Assembly: GCF_039531165.1 (NCBI RefSeq)
Contig: NZ_BAAAPN010000011.1
Coordinates: 1 to 64,000, forward strand
Length of the DNA stretch: 64,000 nucleotides
Reading direction: 5' to 3'
Source: Nostocoides_A vanveenii
GTDB taxonomy: Bacteria; Actinomycetota; Actinomycetes; Actinomycetales; Dermatophilaceae
Below the pieces are notes generated by a model that saw nothing but the letters and a program-made list of their open reading frames with translations, did not search any database and had not been told where the DNA came from. The position numbers were made by a program, and so were the translations under genes. This document shows, one piece after another, positions 44,853 to 53,285 of the stretch. Numbering within the stretch: the first letter of the stretch is position 1; every line of letters begins with the position of its first letter.

Positions 44853-44886
44853 GGCGGCGGGTTCGTGGGGACGCGGACCCGCCGCC
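44853..44886. terminator. Bidirectional terminator hairpin
   Basis: GGCGGCGGGT and ACCCGCCGCC form a perfect 10-bp stem with a 14-base loop, between the convergent dehydrogenase and permease genes. A CTTG follows rather than a T run. Confidence 0.65.
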
Positions 44887-44920
44887 CTTGACGTCTCCGC
44901 GCGGACTCCGGCCGTCGGCG

Positions 44921-46249
44921 TCACGCGTGCCGCTGGCGGGGCAAAAGGACTTCTTCGTAGAGCAGCAAGAGCCCGGCCGCTACGGGGATGGCGAGCAGCG
45001 CGCCAAGGATGCCGAGCAGGGTCCCGCCAGCTAGTGCGGCGACGACGGTGACGGCTCCCGGCACGGCCACTGTCCGCGCCATGATCCGCGGCGCGACGAC
45101 ATAGTTCTCGAGTTGCTGATAGATAAGGTAATAGGTGGCCGCGATCAGGGCCGCCCGGGGCTCGGAGAAGAAGGCCACACCGCAGACCAGCACCGCGCCG
45201 ATGGTCGCACCGACCATCGGGATGAGCCCGAGGAAGCCCACCATCACCGCGAGCACAGCGGCATACTGAATCCCGACCAGGCGCATCATCACATAGGACG
45301 CAAGCGCATTGATCGTTGCGACGGCGACCTGCCCGATGGCGTACGACCCCGTCCGGCGCATGATCTCCTCGGCGAGGGAGATGACCCGCGGGCGCCGCGA
45401 CGCCGGGACCATGGCATAGACAGCGCCCTTGACGGTCGGTAGTGACGCGAGGAAATAGAGGGTCAAGATCAGCACCGTGAAGGACTGGAAGACGCCATTG
45501 GCCAACGCCCGGCCGGCGCCCAGGACGCCGCCGAAGATCTGGCTGACGAAACCCGCGTCGGTCAACCGCGAGTTGATCTCGCTCTGCAGTCGGTCGACGA
45601 TGCCATAATCCTGATCCAGCCGCTTGACCAGCGAGGAGTTGAGCGCCCGATCGACATACTCCGGGGCGTTCTCCAAGAGCGCCGCGCCCTGGGGGATGAC
45701 GGTCGGCACCACGAGCAACCCGAGCAGGGCAAAGACGAGAACGACACCGGCAAAGACGGCGCTGACGGCCAGGCTGCGACGCACGCCCCTCTTCAACAGC
45801 CACCCGACGATGGGGTCCAGCGCGAGCGCGAGGAAAAACGCCACGACGAGGATCGTGATCGTCGTCGACAGTTTCGCCAGCATCCGCGCCAGGCCGATGG
45901 CGAGGATGACACCGACCGCACCGACGAAGCCGATGTAGAGCGGGGAGTAGCGATTGAGCGGGCGGCCGGCCACGCCATACGGGCTGGCCGCGGTGGCGCC
46001 GCCTTGAGCATGGGCACCGTGCGCTTCCGCGCCCGGGCCGTATGCCGTGGGCTCGCCCCCCACGGTCGTCCCGCCCGGATCCCGGTCCGATCCCGCAGCG
46101 GGCGTCGCCTCGGCAGCCTCGGCCTCCGGCGCGCGAGCAGCCACCCTCTCATCGGCGGGCACGCGTTGATGCGGATGCTGGCTCGCACGCAGGGCGGCCC
46201 GCTGGCGGCGCTGGAACTCGGCGTACCGGCCGAGACGCATTCTGGGCAT
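44921..46249 (-). CDS. AI-2E family transporter (PerM-like permease)
   Basis: A 442-residue membrane protein of the AI-2 exporter/PerM superfamily. About 100 N-terminal residues are polar and rich in Ala/Gly. Then come about eight hydrophobic segments, including ITILVVAFFLALALDPIVGW and GFLGLIPMVGATIGAVLVCG, the latter with the family's P-x-x-G block, and QQLENYVVAPRIMARTVAVP near the end. Substrates in this family range from autoinducer-2 to ions; nothing here identifies one. No luxS-like gene is in the window. Confidence 0.9.
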   Translation of the reverse strand: MPRMRLGRYAEFQRRQRAALRASQHPHQRVPADERVAARAPEAEAAEATPAAGSDRDPGGTTVGGEPTAYGPGAEAHGAHAQGGATAASPYGVAGRPLNRYSPLYIGFVGAVGVILAIGLARMLAKLSTTITILVVAFFLALALDPIVGWLLKRGVRRSLAVSAVFAGVVLVFALLGLLVVPTVIPQGAALLENAPEYVDRALNSSLVKRLDQDYGIVDRLQSEINSRLTDAGFVSQIFGGVLGAGRALANGVFQSFTVLILTLYFLASLPTVKGAVYAMVPASRRPRVISLAEEIMRRTGSYAIGQVAVATINALASYVMMRLVGIQYAAVLAVMVGFLGLIPMVGATIGAVLVCGVAFFSEPRAALIAATYYLIYQQLENYVVAPRIMARTVAVPGAVTVVAALAGGTLLGILGALLAIPVAAGLLLLYEEVLLPRQRHA

Positions 46250-46331
46250 ACGCCCCTCACTTCCGCATCGCTCGGCCTGCCCTGACCGCCCAAATCTAAG
46301 ACACCCCGGGAAGTTCGCCGCTCAGCGTGGG

Positions 46332-47678
46332 CTACTCGCCGCGGAAGCGGTTGATCTCGCTCTCGAAACGGGCCCGCTTCTCGGGGTCGGTGACGCCCAT
46401 GCCGGCCTCGGGCGCCAGCGTGAGCACACCGACCTTGCCCTGGTGCAGGTTGTGGTGGACATCCAGTGCGGCCTGGCCCACCTCGTCGAGGGCATAGGTC
46501 TTGGACAGCGTCGGGTGGATCAGCCCGCGGTTGATCAACTCGTTGGCCTCCCACGCCTCGCGGTAGTTGGCGAAGTGGCTGGAGATGATCCGCTTGAGGT
46601 TCATCCACAGATACCGGTTGTCATACTCGTGCAGATAGCCCGAGGTGGACGCACAGGTGACGATGGTGCCGCCCTTGCGGGCGACATAGACCGAGGCGCC
46701 GAAGGTCTCGCGGCCGGGGTGCTCGAAGACGATGTCCACGTCATACCCGCCGGTGAGTTCGCGGATCTTCTTGCCGAGGCGCTGCCATTCCTTGGGGTTC
46801 TGTTTGGTGTTGTCCTCGTTCCAGAACTGGTAGCCCTCGGCGCGCCGGTCGATGATCAACTCCGCGCCCATGGCCCGGCAGATTGCGGCCTTGTCGGGGG
46901 AGGAGACGACGCAGATCGGCGTCGCGCCACCGGCGAGCGCCATCTGGGTGGCATAGGATCCGAGGCCGCCGGAGGCGCCCCAGATGAGCACGCGGTCGCC
47001 GAGCTTCATCGCGGCGCCGTTCTTGGAGATCAACTGACGGTAGGCCGTTGAGTTGACCAACCCGGGCGAGGCCGCCTCCTCCCAGCTGAGATGGGCAGGC
47101 TTGGGCATCAGCTGGTTGGCCTTGACGATCGCCAGTTCGGCGAGGCCGCCGAAGTTGGTCTCGAAGCCCCAGATCCGCTGCTCCGGGTCCATCATCGTGT
47201 CGTTGTGGCCGTCCGCGTTCTCCAACTCCACGGACAGGCAGTGGGCCACGACCTCCTGGCCGGGCTTCCACAGGTGTACCCCCGGACCGGTGCGCAGCAC
47301 GACGCCCGCGAGGTCCGAGCCCACCACGTGATAGGGCAGGTCATGGCGCTTGGCATAGGGCGAGAGGCGGCCATAGCGCTCGAGGAAGCCGAAGGTCGGC
47401 ACCGGCTCGAAGATCGAGGTCCAGACGGTGTTGTAGTTGATCGCGCTCGCCATCACCGCGACGAGGGCCTCCCCGGGAGCGAGGTCGGGGACCGGGATCT
47501 CGTCGAGATGCAGCGACTTGCGCGGGTCCTTATCACGGGAGGGCAGCCCCTCGAACATGCCAATTTCGTCCTTGTGGACGGTCGTGCCGCGGTAGCTCTC
47601 GGGGACGGGGATCGCGGCATACGTCTCGGCGGTCCGGTCTCCCGAGGTGATGGCATCGAGGATCGTCTGCATGCTCAC
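46332..47678 (-). CDS. ccrA: Crotonyl-CoA carboxylase/reductase
   Basis: A 448-residue medium-chain reductase of the CCR type that reductively carboxylates crotonyl-CoA to ethylmalonyl-CoA with NADPH and CO2. Typical blocks are SAINYNTVWTSIFEPVPTFG near residue 90, VLIWGASGGLGSYATQMALA in the cofactor fold, and VARKGGTIVTCASTSGYLHE. The enzyme is the hallmark of the ethylmalonyl-CoA route for C2 assimilation and also supplies polyketide extender units. The GTG at 47678 has AGGAG about 11 bases upstream. Methylmalonyl-CoA epimerase, thiolase and MeaB genes lie within 4 kb. Confidence 0.95.
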   Translation of the reverse strand: MSMQTILDAITSGDRTAETYAAIPVPESYRGTTVHKDEIGMFEGLPSRDKDPRKSLHLDEIPVPDLAPGEALVAVMASAINYNTVWTSIFEPVPTFGFLERYGRLSPYAKRHDLPYHVVGSDLAGVVLRTGPGVHLWKPGQEVVAHCLSVELENADGHNDTMMDPEQRIWGFETNFGGLAELAIVKANQLMPKPAHLSWEEAASPGLVNSTAYRQLISKNGAAMKLGDRVLIWGASGGLGSYATQMALAGGATPICVVSSPDKAAICRAMGAELIIDRRAEGYQFWNEDNTKQNPKEWQRLGKKIRELTGGYDVDIVFEHPGRETFGASVYVARKGGTIVTCASTSGYLHEYDNRYLWMNLKRIISSHFANYREAWEANELINRGLIHPTLSKTYALDEVGQAALDVHHNLHQGKVGVLTLAPEAGMGVTDPEKRARFESEINRFRGE

Positions 47679-47806
47679 GGCGTCGTGGCTCCTTGCGGGT
47701 GGCTGTGCGGGATGGCGTTCGGGGACAACGGAGATCGCCTGAATTCGGCGACCTCACTAGAACCTATTTCCCGCCCCCGATCAGCGATCGCCGAATGAGA
47801 TTGGCG

Positions 47807-48253
47807 TCACGCGTGAGCCTGCTCACCCGCCGGCTCGACGAGTTCAACGAGGATGCCGCCGGCGTCCTTGGGGTGGATGAAGTTGACCCGGCTGTTGCTC
47901 GTGCCGCGCTTGGGGGTGTCGTAGAGCAGGCGCAGGCCACGCTCGCGCAAGGTGGCGCTGACGGCGTCGATATCGGTGACCCGGTAGGCCATCTGCTGGA
48001 TGCCCGGGCCGGAGCGGTCGAGGAACTTCGCGATCGTCGACGCGGGGGTCAGGGGCGCCAGCAACTGGATGCAGGAGCCGGATTCCCCGACCGCCATCAT
48101 CGCCTCGCGCACGCCTTGCTCCTCGTTGGTCTCCGCGTGCAGCATCCGCATGCCGTATGTCTGCGAGTAGAACGCGATCGCCGCGTCGAGGTCGGGGACG
48201 GCCACGCCGACGTGGTCGATCTGGGTGAACAGGTCAGCGCTGGCGTCCGTCAT
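47807..48253 (-). CDS. mce: Methylmalonyl-CoA epimerase
   Basis: A 148-residue single-domain VOC enzyme that interconverts (2S)- and (2R)-methylmalonyl-CoA. The N-terminal strand FTQIDHVGVAVPDLDAAIAF holds the first metal-binding His, and FLDRSGPGIQQMAYRVTDID holds the typical G.G..H-like region with Q at the second position. KRGTSNSRVNFIHPKDAGGI, then LVELVEP, has the closing His and Glu ligands. ATG 48253 gives the family start. ccrA lies downstream on the same strand after 128 bases. Confidence 0.93.
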   Translation of the reverse strand: MTDASADLFTQIDHVGVAVPDLDAAIAFYSQTYGMRMLHAETNEEQGVREAMMAVGESGSCIQLLAPLTPASTIAKFLDRSGPGIQQMAYRVTDIDAVSATLRERGLRLLYDTPKRGTSNSRVNFIHPKDAGGILVELVEPAGEQAHA

Positions 48254-48346
48254 GCCGATCAGCGTATGCCGGTGCTCTCCCGCGGTTGCGCCGCTCACCA
48301 TGTGCTCTCGCCCACCTCCCCTGAATCGGTGATCACGACAAGTGAT

Positions 48347-48407
48347 GTCAAGGTCGCTTGACAAGGCGCGCGTGTGTCAAGCGTCCTTGACGTCAAGCGC
48401 GCTTGAC
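48347..48407. promoter_or_regulatory. Three palindromic 16-bp operators
   Basis: Three copies of GTCAAG-N4-CTTGAC lie at 48347-48362, 48376-48391 and 48392-48407. The arms are identical in all copies and only the four central bases differ (GTCG, CGTC, CGCG). The start-to-start spacing is 29 and 16 bp. They lie just before the membrane protein/XRE gene pair and after the divergent epimerase start. The third copy contains a TTGACA that could be a -35 box. The XRE protein encoded downstream is the obvious binder (inference). Confidence 0.85.
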
Positions 48408-48444
48408 ATTCCTCGTCATGTTCGCCGAACCAGGGGGTCCACCC

Positions 48445-48867
48445 ATGTCCATCACCACCCACCTCCGCTCCTGGGCAGCCGCGCTCGCCGCCGGCCTACT
48501 CCTCGCCCTCGGCTTCGGGGCGCTCTATGCCTGGCGCAATCCCGAGCGACCGACCGCGGTCGCGTTGACCGTCATGACCGTCATGAGCTGGCCGATCTTC
48601 ACCGCCGGACTGCAACTTCTCTGGTTCGACCGCGCCGGCACCGACGCCGAACTCGACAAGGGTAAAGACGACATCGAGCGCACCTGGCTCACCGAGGCCG
48701 CGGCCAATGCCTTCTTCGGCACCCTTGGCGGCCTGATCGCGATCGACACCATCGGGTCGGCCCTGCAGGTGTCCTGGCTCTCAACCATCGGGCTGACCCA
48801 TGTGCTCGTCGTCGGTCTCGGCCTGTTCGCCTTGTCCTATGGCTGGGTCCGGCTCGGGAACCGGTGA
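48445..48867 (+). CDS. Membrane protein paired with an XRE regulator
   Basis: A 140-residue protein with about four hydrophobic segments, including WAAALAAGLLLALGFGALYA and STIGLTHVLVVGLGLFALSY. I do not recognise a named family; pairs of such a membrane protein with a small Cro-like regulator are widespread. The ATG at 48445 has GGGGG 8-12 bases upstream; ATG 48418 is in the same frame. The XRE gene begins six bases after its stop. Three palindromic operators precede it, so its expression is likely repressed by the XRE protein. Confidence 0.75.
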   Translation: MSITTHLRSWAAALAAGLLLALGFGALYAWRNPERPTAVALTVMTVMSWPIFTAGLQLLWFDRAGTDAELDKGKDDIERTWLTEAAANAFFGTLGGLIAIDTIGSALQVSWLSTIGLTHVLVVGLGLFALSYGWVRLGNR

Positions 48868-48873
48868 CCGGCC

Positions 48874-49083
48874 ATGGACAACCGAGTCGCGCAGCTGCGG
48901 GCCGGTCGCGGGCTCTCCCAGGCGGCCCTCGCCGACCTGCTGGGGGTCTCTCGGCAGACCGTGATCTCCATCGAGCGGGGACGCTTCGACCCCTCGCTGC
49001 CGTTGGCGTTCAAGATCGCGGCGGCCTTCGGCTGCCGGATCGAGGACGTCTTCGACCCCGAGGGAATGGCCCATGGGTGGTGA
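48874..49083 (+). CDS. Small XRE-family transcriptional regulator
   Basis: A 69-residue single-domain helix-turn-helix protein: VAQLRAGRGLSQAALADLLG, then VSRQTVISIERGRFDPSLPL as turn and recognition helix, ending with IEDVFDPEGMAHGW. It lacks any sensor domain, so the membrane partner may provide the signal. It is probably an autorepressor acting on the three operators at 48347-48407. Confidence 0.92.
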   Translation: MDNRVAQLRAGRGLSQAALADLLGVSRQTVISIERGRFDPSLPLAFKIAAAFGCRIEDVFDPEGMAHGW

Positions 49084-49170
49084 GGGTCACCGCCGCGCGG
49101 CGGGCGAGGTGAGGGAAGCGCTCGCTAGCATCGACGGCATACGGCCATCGAATCAATGAAGAGGTTTGGC

Positions 49171-50367
49171 ATGTCCACCGATCCCACCGTCATCGTCGCC
49201 GGCGCCCGCACCCCGATGGGCCGCATGAGCGGATCGCTGAAGGGCTTCAGCGGCTCCGACCTGGGCGGATTCGCCATCAAGGGGGCGCTGGAGAAGTCCG
49301 GCGTCAAGCCCGAGGACGTCGACTACGTCATCATGGGCCAGGTGCTCTATGCCGGCGAGGGGCAGATCCCCGCGCGGCAGGCGGCCGTCAAGGCCGGCAT
49401 CCCGATGTCGGTCCCGGCCCTGTCGCTGAACAAGGTCTGCCTCTCCGGCATCGATGCGATCGCCCTCGCCGACCAGTTGATCCGGGCCGGGGAGTTCGAG
49501 ATTATCGTCGCCGGCGGCCAGGAGTCGATGACCAATGCCCCGCACCTGCTGGAGAAGAGCCGCGATGGCTTCAAATACGGCAATGTCACCCTGCGCGACC
49601 ACATGGACTTCGACGCCCTGTCCGATGTCTTCACCATGCAGGGCATGGGCGGGCTGACGGAGTCCGCCAACACCGGTGAGCGCGCCGTGACCCGCGAGGA
49701 GCAGGACGAGTTCTCGGCCCGCAGCCACCAGTTGGCGGCGCGGGCCTGGAAGGACGGCTTCTTCGACGACGAAGTCGTCGCCGTCTCCATTCCGCAGCGC
49801 AAGGGCGACCCGATTGAGTTCAAGTCCGACGAAGGCATCCGGGCCGACACGACGGCGCAGTCGCTGGCCGGCCTGCGCCCGGCCTTCGCCAAGGACGGCA
49901 CCATCACGGCCGGCTCGGCGTCGCAGATCTCGGACGGCGCCGCCGCAGTCGTCGTGATGAAGAAGTCGAAGGCCGAGGAGCTGGGCCTGTCCTGGCTGGC
50001 CGAGATCGGCGCCCACGGCGTGGTCGCCGGACCCGACTCGACCCTGCAGAGCCAGCCCGCCGAGGCGATCAAGGCGGCCTGCGCCAAGGAAGGCATTACC
50101 CCCGGCGACCTCGACGTGGTCGAGATCAACGAGGCCTTCGCGGCCGTCGGCCTGGTCTCCGCGCGCGAGCTCGGCCTCGACCCCGAGAACGTCAACCCCA
50201 ACGGCGGCGCGATCGCCATGGGGCACCCGCTCGGGATGTCCGGCGCCCGCATCACGCTCACCTTGGCCAACGAGCTCAAGCGGCGCGGTGGCGGCATCGG
50301 CGCCGCTGCCCTGTGCGGCGGCGGCGGTCAGGGCGACGCCTTGATCGTGCGCGTGCCCGGCGCCTGA
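49171..50367 (+). CDS. Acetyl-CoA C-acetyltransferase (thiolase)
   Basis: A 398-residue thiolase condensing two acetyl-CoA to acetoacetyl-CoA or cleaving 3-ketoacyl-CoA. The nucleophile Cys90 lies in LNKVCLSGIDAI. Other motifs are NPNGGAIAMGHPLGMSGARI with the catalytic His, and AALCGGGGQGDALIV with the second Cys. The ATG at 49171 has GAAGAGG about 6-12 bases upstream and is preferred over the in-frame ATG at 49156. meaB follows 24 bases after its stop, consistent with a CoA-ester operon. Confidence 0.95.
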   Translation: MSTDPTVIVAGARTPMGRMSGSLKGFSGSDLGGFAIKGALEKSGVKPEDVDYVIMGQVLYAGEGQIPARQAAVKAGIPMSVPALSLNKVCLSGIDAIALADQLIRAGEFEIIVAGGQESMTNAPHLLEKSRDGFKYGNVTLRDHMDFDALSDVFTMQGMGGLTESANTGERAVTREEQDEFSARSHQLAARAWKDGFFDDEVVAVSIPQRKGDPIEFKSDEGIRADTTAQSLAGLRPAFAKDGTITAGSASQISDGAAAVVVMKKSKAEELGLSWLAEIGAHGVVAGPDSTLQSQPAEAIKAACAKEGITPGDLDVVEINEAFAAVGLVSARELGLDPENVNPNGGAIAMGHPLGMSGARITLTLANELKRRGGGIGAAALCGGGGQGDALIVRVPGA

Positions 50368-50391
50368 CGCACCCCGAGGACACCGGCCGGT

Positions 50392-51348
50392 ATGCCGCGT
50401 CCGCTGGCCGCGGCCGACCTGGTCGCGTCGGCACGCGCCGGGTCGCCGCGGGCGCTGGCCCGGCTGATCTCGGCGATCGAGAGCGGCCACCCCGGGCTGC
50501 CCGAGGTCTTCGCCGCCCTGCCGCCGGGGCCCGGCGCGGCGCACGTCGTCGGGATCACCGGAGCCCCAGGGGCAGGCAAGTCGACGACGACGAGCGCGTT
50601 GATCGGCGCGTGGCGCGCCCGTGGGTTGAGCGTCGCGGTCCTGGCCGTCGACCCGAGTTCACCCTTCACCGGCGGCGCACTGCTCGGCGACCGGATTCGG
50701 ATGGACGAGCACGCCGCCGACCCCGGCGTGTTCATCCGCTCGATGGCGGCGCGTGGACACCTCGGCGGGCTGGCGGCCGCGACGCCCCAGGCCATCCGGC
50801 TGCTCGCCGCCTTGGCGTATGACGTGATCCTCGTCGAGACCGTCGGGGTCGGTCAGTCGGAGGTCGAGATCGCCGGGGCCGCGGACACCACCGTCGTCTT
50901 GCTGGCGCCGGGCATGGGTGACGGCATCCAGGCGGCCAAGGCCGGCATCCTGGAGATCGCCGACGTCTTCGCGGTGAACAAGTCCGACCTGCCGGGATCG
51001 CACCGCACCGTCCGCGAGATCCGGCAAGCCCTGAACCTGACCGTTCGGGCGGATGGCACGGGGACCCGGCCGGCGATCGTGCCGATCAGTGCCCTCGACG
51101 GCACCGGCATCGCGGAGCTGGTCGCGGCGATCGACGCGCACCGGGAGCGAGCGGCCGGCACGGGGGAGTTGGCAGCGCGGCGGGCCCGCCGGGCCCGGGC
51201 CGAGATCGAAGCCCTGGTGCTGCGCGCGCTCGGGGAGCGCCTCGCGCCGCAGATCACCACGAGCGCGGCCGACGTGGCCGCGGGGCGGATGGATCCGCAT
51301 ACGGCAGCGCACGCGATTGCCGAGGCCATCCTGGCGCGCCGCCCCTGA
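50392..51348 (+). CDS. meaB: MeaB/ArgK-type G3E GTPase
   Basis: A 318-residue P-loop GTPase that protects and reactivates B12-dependent methylmalonyl-CoA mutase. Walker A GAPGAGKST is at 57-65. Family motifs follow in order: LAVDPSSPFTGGALLGDRIR, VFIRSMAARGHLGGL, ILVETVGVGQSEVEIAGAAD, and NKSD for guanine specificity. It lies 24 bases after the thiolase gene. The mutase itself is not in the window. A large nested inverted repeat follows the stop. Confidence 0.94.
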   Translation: MPRPLAAADLVASARAGSPRALARLISAIESGHPGLPEVFAALPPGPGAAHVVGITGAPGAGKSTTTSALIGAWRARGLSVAVLAVDPSSPFTGGALLGDRIRMDEHAADPGVFIRSMAARGHLGGLAAATPQAIRLLAALAYDVILVETVGVGQSEVEIAGAADTTVVLLAPGMGDGIQAAKAGILEIADVFAVNKSDLPGSHRTVREIRQALNLTVRADGTGTRPAIVPISALDGTGIAELVAAIDAHRERAAGTGELAARRARRARAEIEALVLRALGERLAPQITTSAADVAAGRMDPHTAAHAIAEAILARRP

Positions 51349-51352
51349 CCTG

Positions 51353-51461
51353 GAGAATGGCAGCGTTCTGCCACGCTTGCGGGGTTCGTCCAGCGTTGCA
51401 TCGGTATAGCGATGCAAGGGCCGCCAACCCCGGCAAGGGGAGCCAAAACACTGCCATTCTC
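51353..51461. repeat. 109-bp nested inverted repeat (three stacked stems)
   Basis: Three pairs of arms fold on one axis. The outer pair is GAGAATGGCAG (51353-51363) with CTGCCATTCTC (51451-51461). The middle is GCTTGCGGGGTT (51375-51386) with AACCCCGGCAAG (51426-51437, one bulge). The inner is TTGCATCG (51396-51403) with CGATGCAA (51410-51417) around GTATAG. A competing hairpin, TGGCAG-CGTT-CTGCCA, lies at 51358-51373. It occupies most of the 158-base gap between the convergent meaB and corA genes. It could be a bidirectional terminator, a miniature transposon or a structured RNA. Confidence 0.7.
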
Positions 51462-51506
51462 GCAAGGCGCCGGGGTCCGGCCACGGCCCGTCCGGCCTGG
51501 CCCCGC

Positions 51507-52505
51507 CTACCACCAGCCCTGGCGGTGGGCCCAGCGCAACAACCACGTCGAGAGCGCGATCATCACGACCAGCAGGACGGCGAGCAACCCCCAATGGGTG
51601 TCGGCGTTGACGATGACATTCATCCCCATCACCGACGAGATCGCGGTCACCGGCAAGGTCACGGCCGCGATGACCGCCAACCGCTCGGCCGCGATCGTCA
51701 TCCGGGTGTCGGTGCGCGCGCGATAGAAGTCGGTCACCCCGTGCAGGAACTCCATCTGCGCCCGGGTGATCCGCTCCAGCCGCAGATATTGATCACGCAG
51801 GTCCGCGATCCGGCGCCCATCGGCCTTGGGCGCATCCACCATCAGCCGCCCCACCCGGGCGAACACTTCCGCGCTCTGCGTGGCCATCGTCTGGACGGTC
51901 AGGAGCGCGTGCCGCGCGGTGAACAACTCGTCGAGGAACTGCTGGGGGTGATCGTCGTCGGCCTGGGCCATCACCCGCTGTTCCAGTTGACCGATCTCGC
52001 CCGCGACGGTGTTGACGATGCGCTCCTCGGCATTGGTCAGCGCGGAGGTCACGGCATACGCCAAGGCGATCGGGCCCTCGGGGGTCAAGCGTCCGGCCAG
52101 GAGGCGGGCCGCGATCTCGCGCGTCTCGGTGGTCATGGCGGCCAACTCGACGGCGGGATTGCGCGGCCCGTGCGTGGTGATCAGGTAGTGCTTCCCGACG
52201 ATCTGGTCGATCTCCAGATAGTGCACGTGGCCGGCCGCGCCGGGCAAGGGCCGGTGCAGCGCGAGATAGACGTAGCCGGGGTAGTAGTGCAGCCGGGCGA
52301 CGTGATTGCGCTCATAGCAATCGTCGATGACCCGTGGATGGAGGCCAAAGGCGTCGGCGAGCATCGCCCGGTCGTCGTCGTCCGGCTCGGGTACGTCGAC
52401 CCACACGAAACCGTCGTCGCGCGCGAGCAGAGCAGCCAGTTCGTCGCGGTTCGCCGCCCGCGCGGCGCCCTGTTTGGGCACCCAGATGACGTCATAGGTC
52501 GCCAC
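51507..52505 (-). CDS. CorA-family magnesium transporter
   Basis: A 332-residue metal-ion channel. The N-terminal cytosolic domain is soluble, a long helix follows, and the C-terminus has two membrane helices with the signature VMGMNVIVN (GMN) between them. The last residues RWAHRQGWW are basic, as in CorA tails. The GTG at 52505 gives MATYDVIWVPKQGAARAA; the longer open frame runs into the gap without similarity. It transports Mg2+ or other divalent ions such as Co2+ or Zn2+. Confidence 0.92.
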   Translation of the reverse strand: MATYDVIWVPKQGAARAANRDELAALLARDDGFVWVDVPEPDDDDRAMLADAFGLHPRVIDDCYERNHVARLHYYPGYVYLALHRPLPGAAGHVHYLEIDQIVGKHYLITTHGPRNPAVELAAMTTETREIAARLLAGRLTPEGPIALAYAVTSALTNAEERIVNTVAGEIGQLEQRVMAQADDDHPQQFLDELFTARHALLTVQTMATQSAEVFARVGRLMVDAPKADGRRIADLRDQYLRLERITRAQMEFLHGVTDFYRARTDTRMTIAAERLAVIAAVTLPVTAISSVMGMNVIVNADTHWGLLAVLLVVMIALSTWLLRWAHRQGWW

Positions 52506-52664
52506 GTCAACAAACCCTATTGCCCACGGGCGGCACCCCTGCCGCCGCCGTGAGGATTTTGTTATCGCCCGCGGCATCCGTCATCGTGGAGTTCATCCAG
52601 TGGTCGTCCCGGCGACCGGTGACGTCCGGGCGACGCCCGCCTCCGCGGACGAACGAGCAGAAAG

Positions 52665-53285
52665 TTGACCCCCCACGTGGCCCTCCTCAAGCGGCTGGCC
52701 GGCGCCTTGCTGGTCCTGATCGGCCTGGTCCCGCTCGCCTTCGGCACGTATGCCGCCGCGCGCCTCGGCACCTCAGGCTCGGCGACCTTTGTGGTCAAGG
52801 GCGTCGGGACGTCACCCGTACTGCTCACGCCCGACGTGCTCAACCGCACCGACCTGCCGGTCGAGATCGCGCTGACGCCCCGGAGAGGCGCGTCGGCGCT
52901 CGTGGTGATCGGCACACCGTCGGACACGCAAGCAGCCCTGGGCACGGCCGGGCACACACGCGTCACCGGTGTCGATGTCCGGGCCGGGCAGGCGACGACG
53001 GCCGACACCGCGGGCGGGGCAGTCGAACCGCTGGGTGAGCTGACGTTGTGGCGCAAGACCGAGCAGGTCACCGCGCCGGCGATCGTCACCATGACCCAGG
53101 CCACCGCCCCGGAGTCGGTCCTGATCGCCCCCGCGGGTGCCGGCCTGGCGTCGATGGCCTTGACCTGGGCCAATCCCACGTGGTTCTACCAAGCCCTCGT
53201 CCTGGCCGCCTCGGGCGGCCTGCTGATGACGGTCGGCTGGCTGCTGGTGCGGCCGGCCCCCAAAGCGAAGGAGCTGGCCCGATGA
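52665..53285 (+). CDS. Membrane-anchored protein of unknown function
   Basis: A 206-residue protein with an N-terminal membrane segment (LAGALLVLIGLVPLAFGTYA) and a C-terminal one (YQALVLAASGGLLMTVGWLL), with an extracytoplasmic beta-rich part of about 125 residues between. No motif that I recognise. The start is TTG preceded by AGAAAG. The next gene, a lipoprotein, overlaps by four bases (ATGA), so both probably act together at the outer face of the membrane. Confidence 0.7.
   Translation: MTPHVALLKRLAGALLVLIGLVPLAFGTYAAARLGTSGSATFVVKGVGTSPVLLTPDVLNRTDLPVEIALTPRRGASALVVIGTPSDTQAALGTAGHTRVTGVDVRAGQATTADTAGGAVEPLGELTLWRKTEQVTAPAIVTMTQATAPESVLIAPAGAGLASMALTWANPTWFYQALVLAASGGLLMTVGWLLVRPAPKAKELAR

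Noticed and set aside
44921..46249. Quorum-sensing autoinducer-2 exporter
   Set aside because: The family name is historical; without luxS or lsr genes nearby the substrate cannot be claimed.
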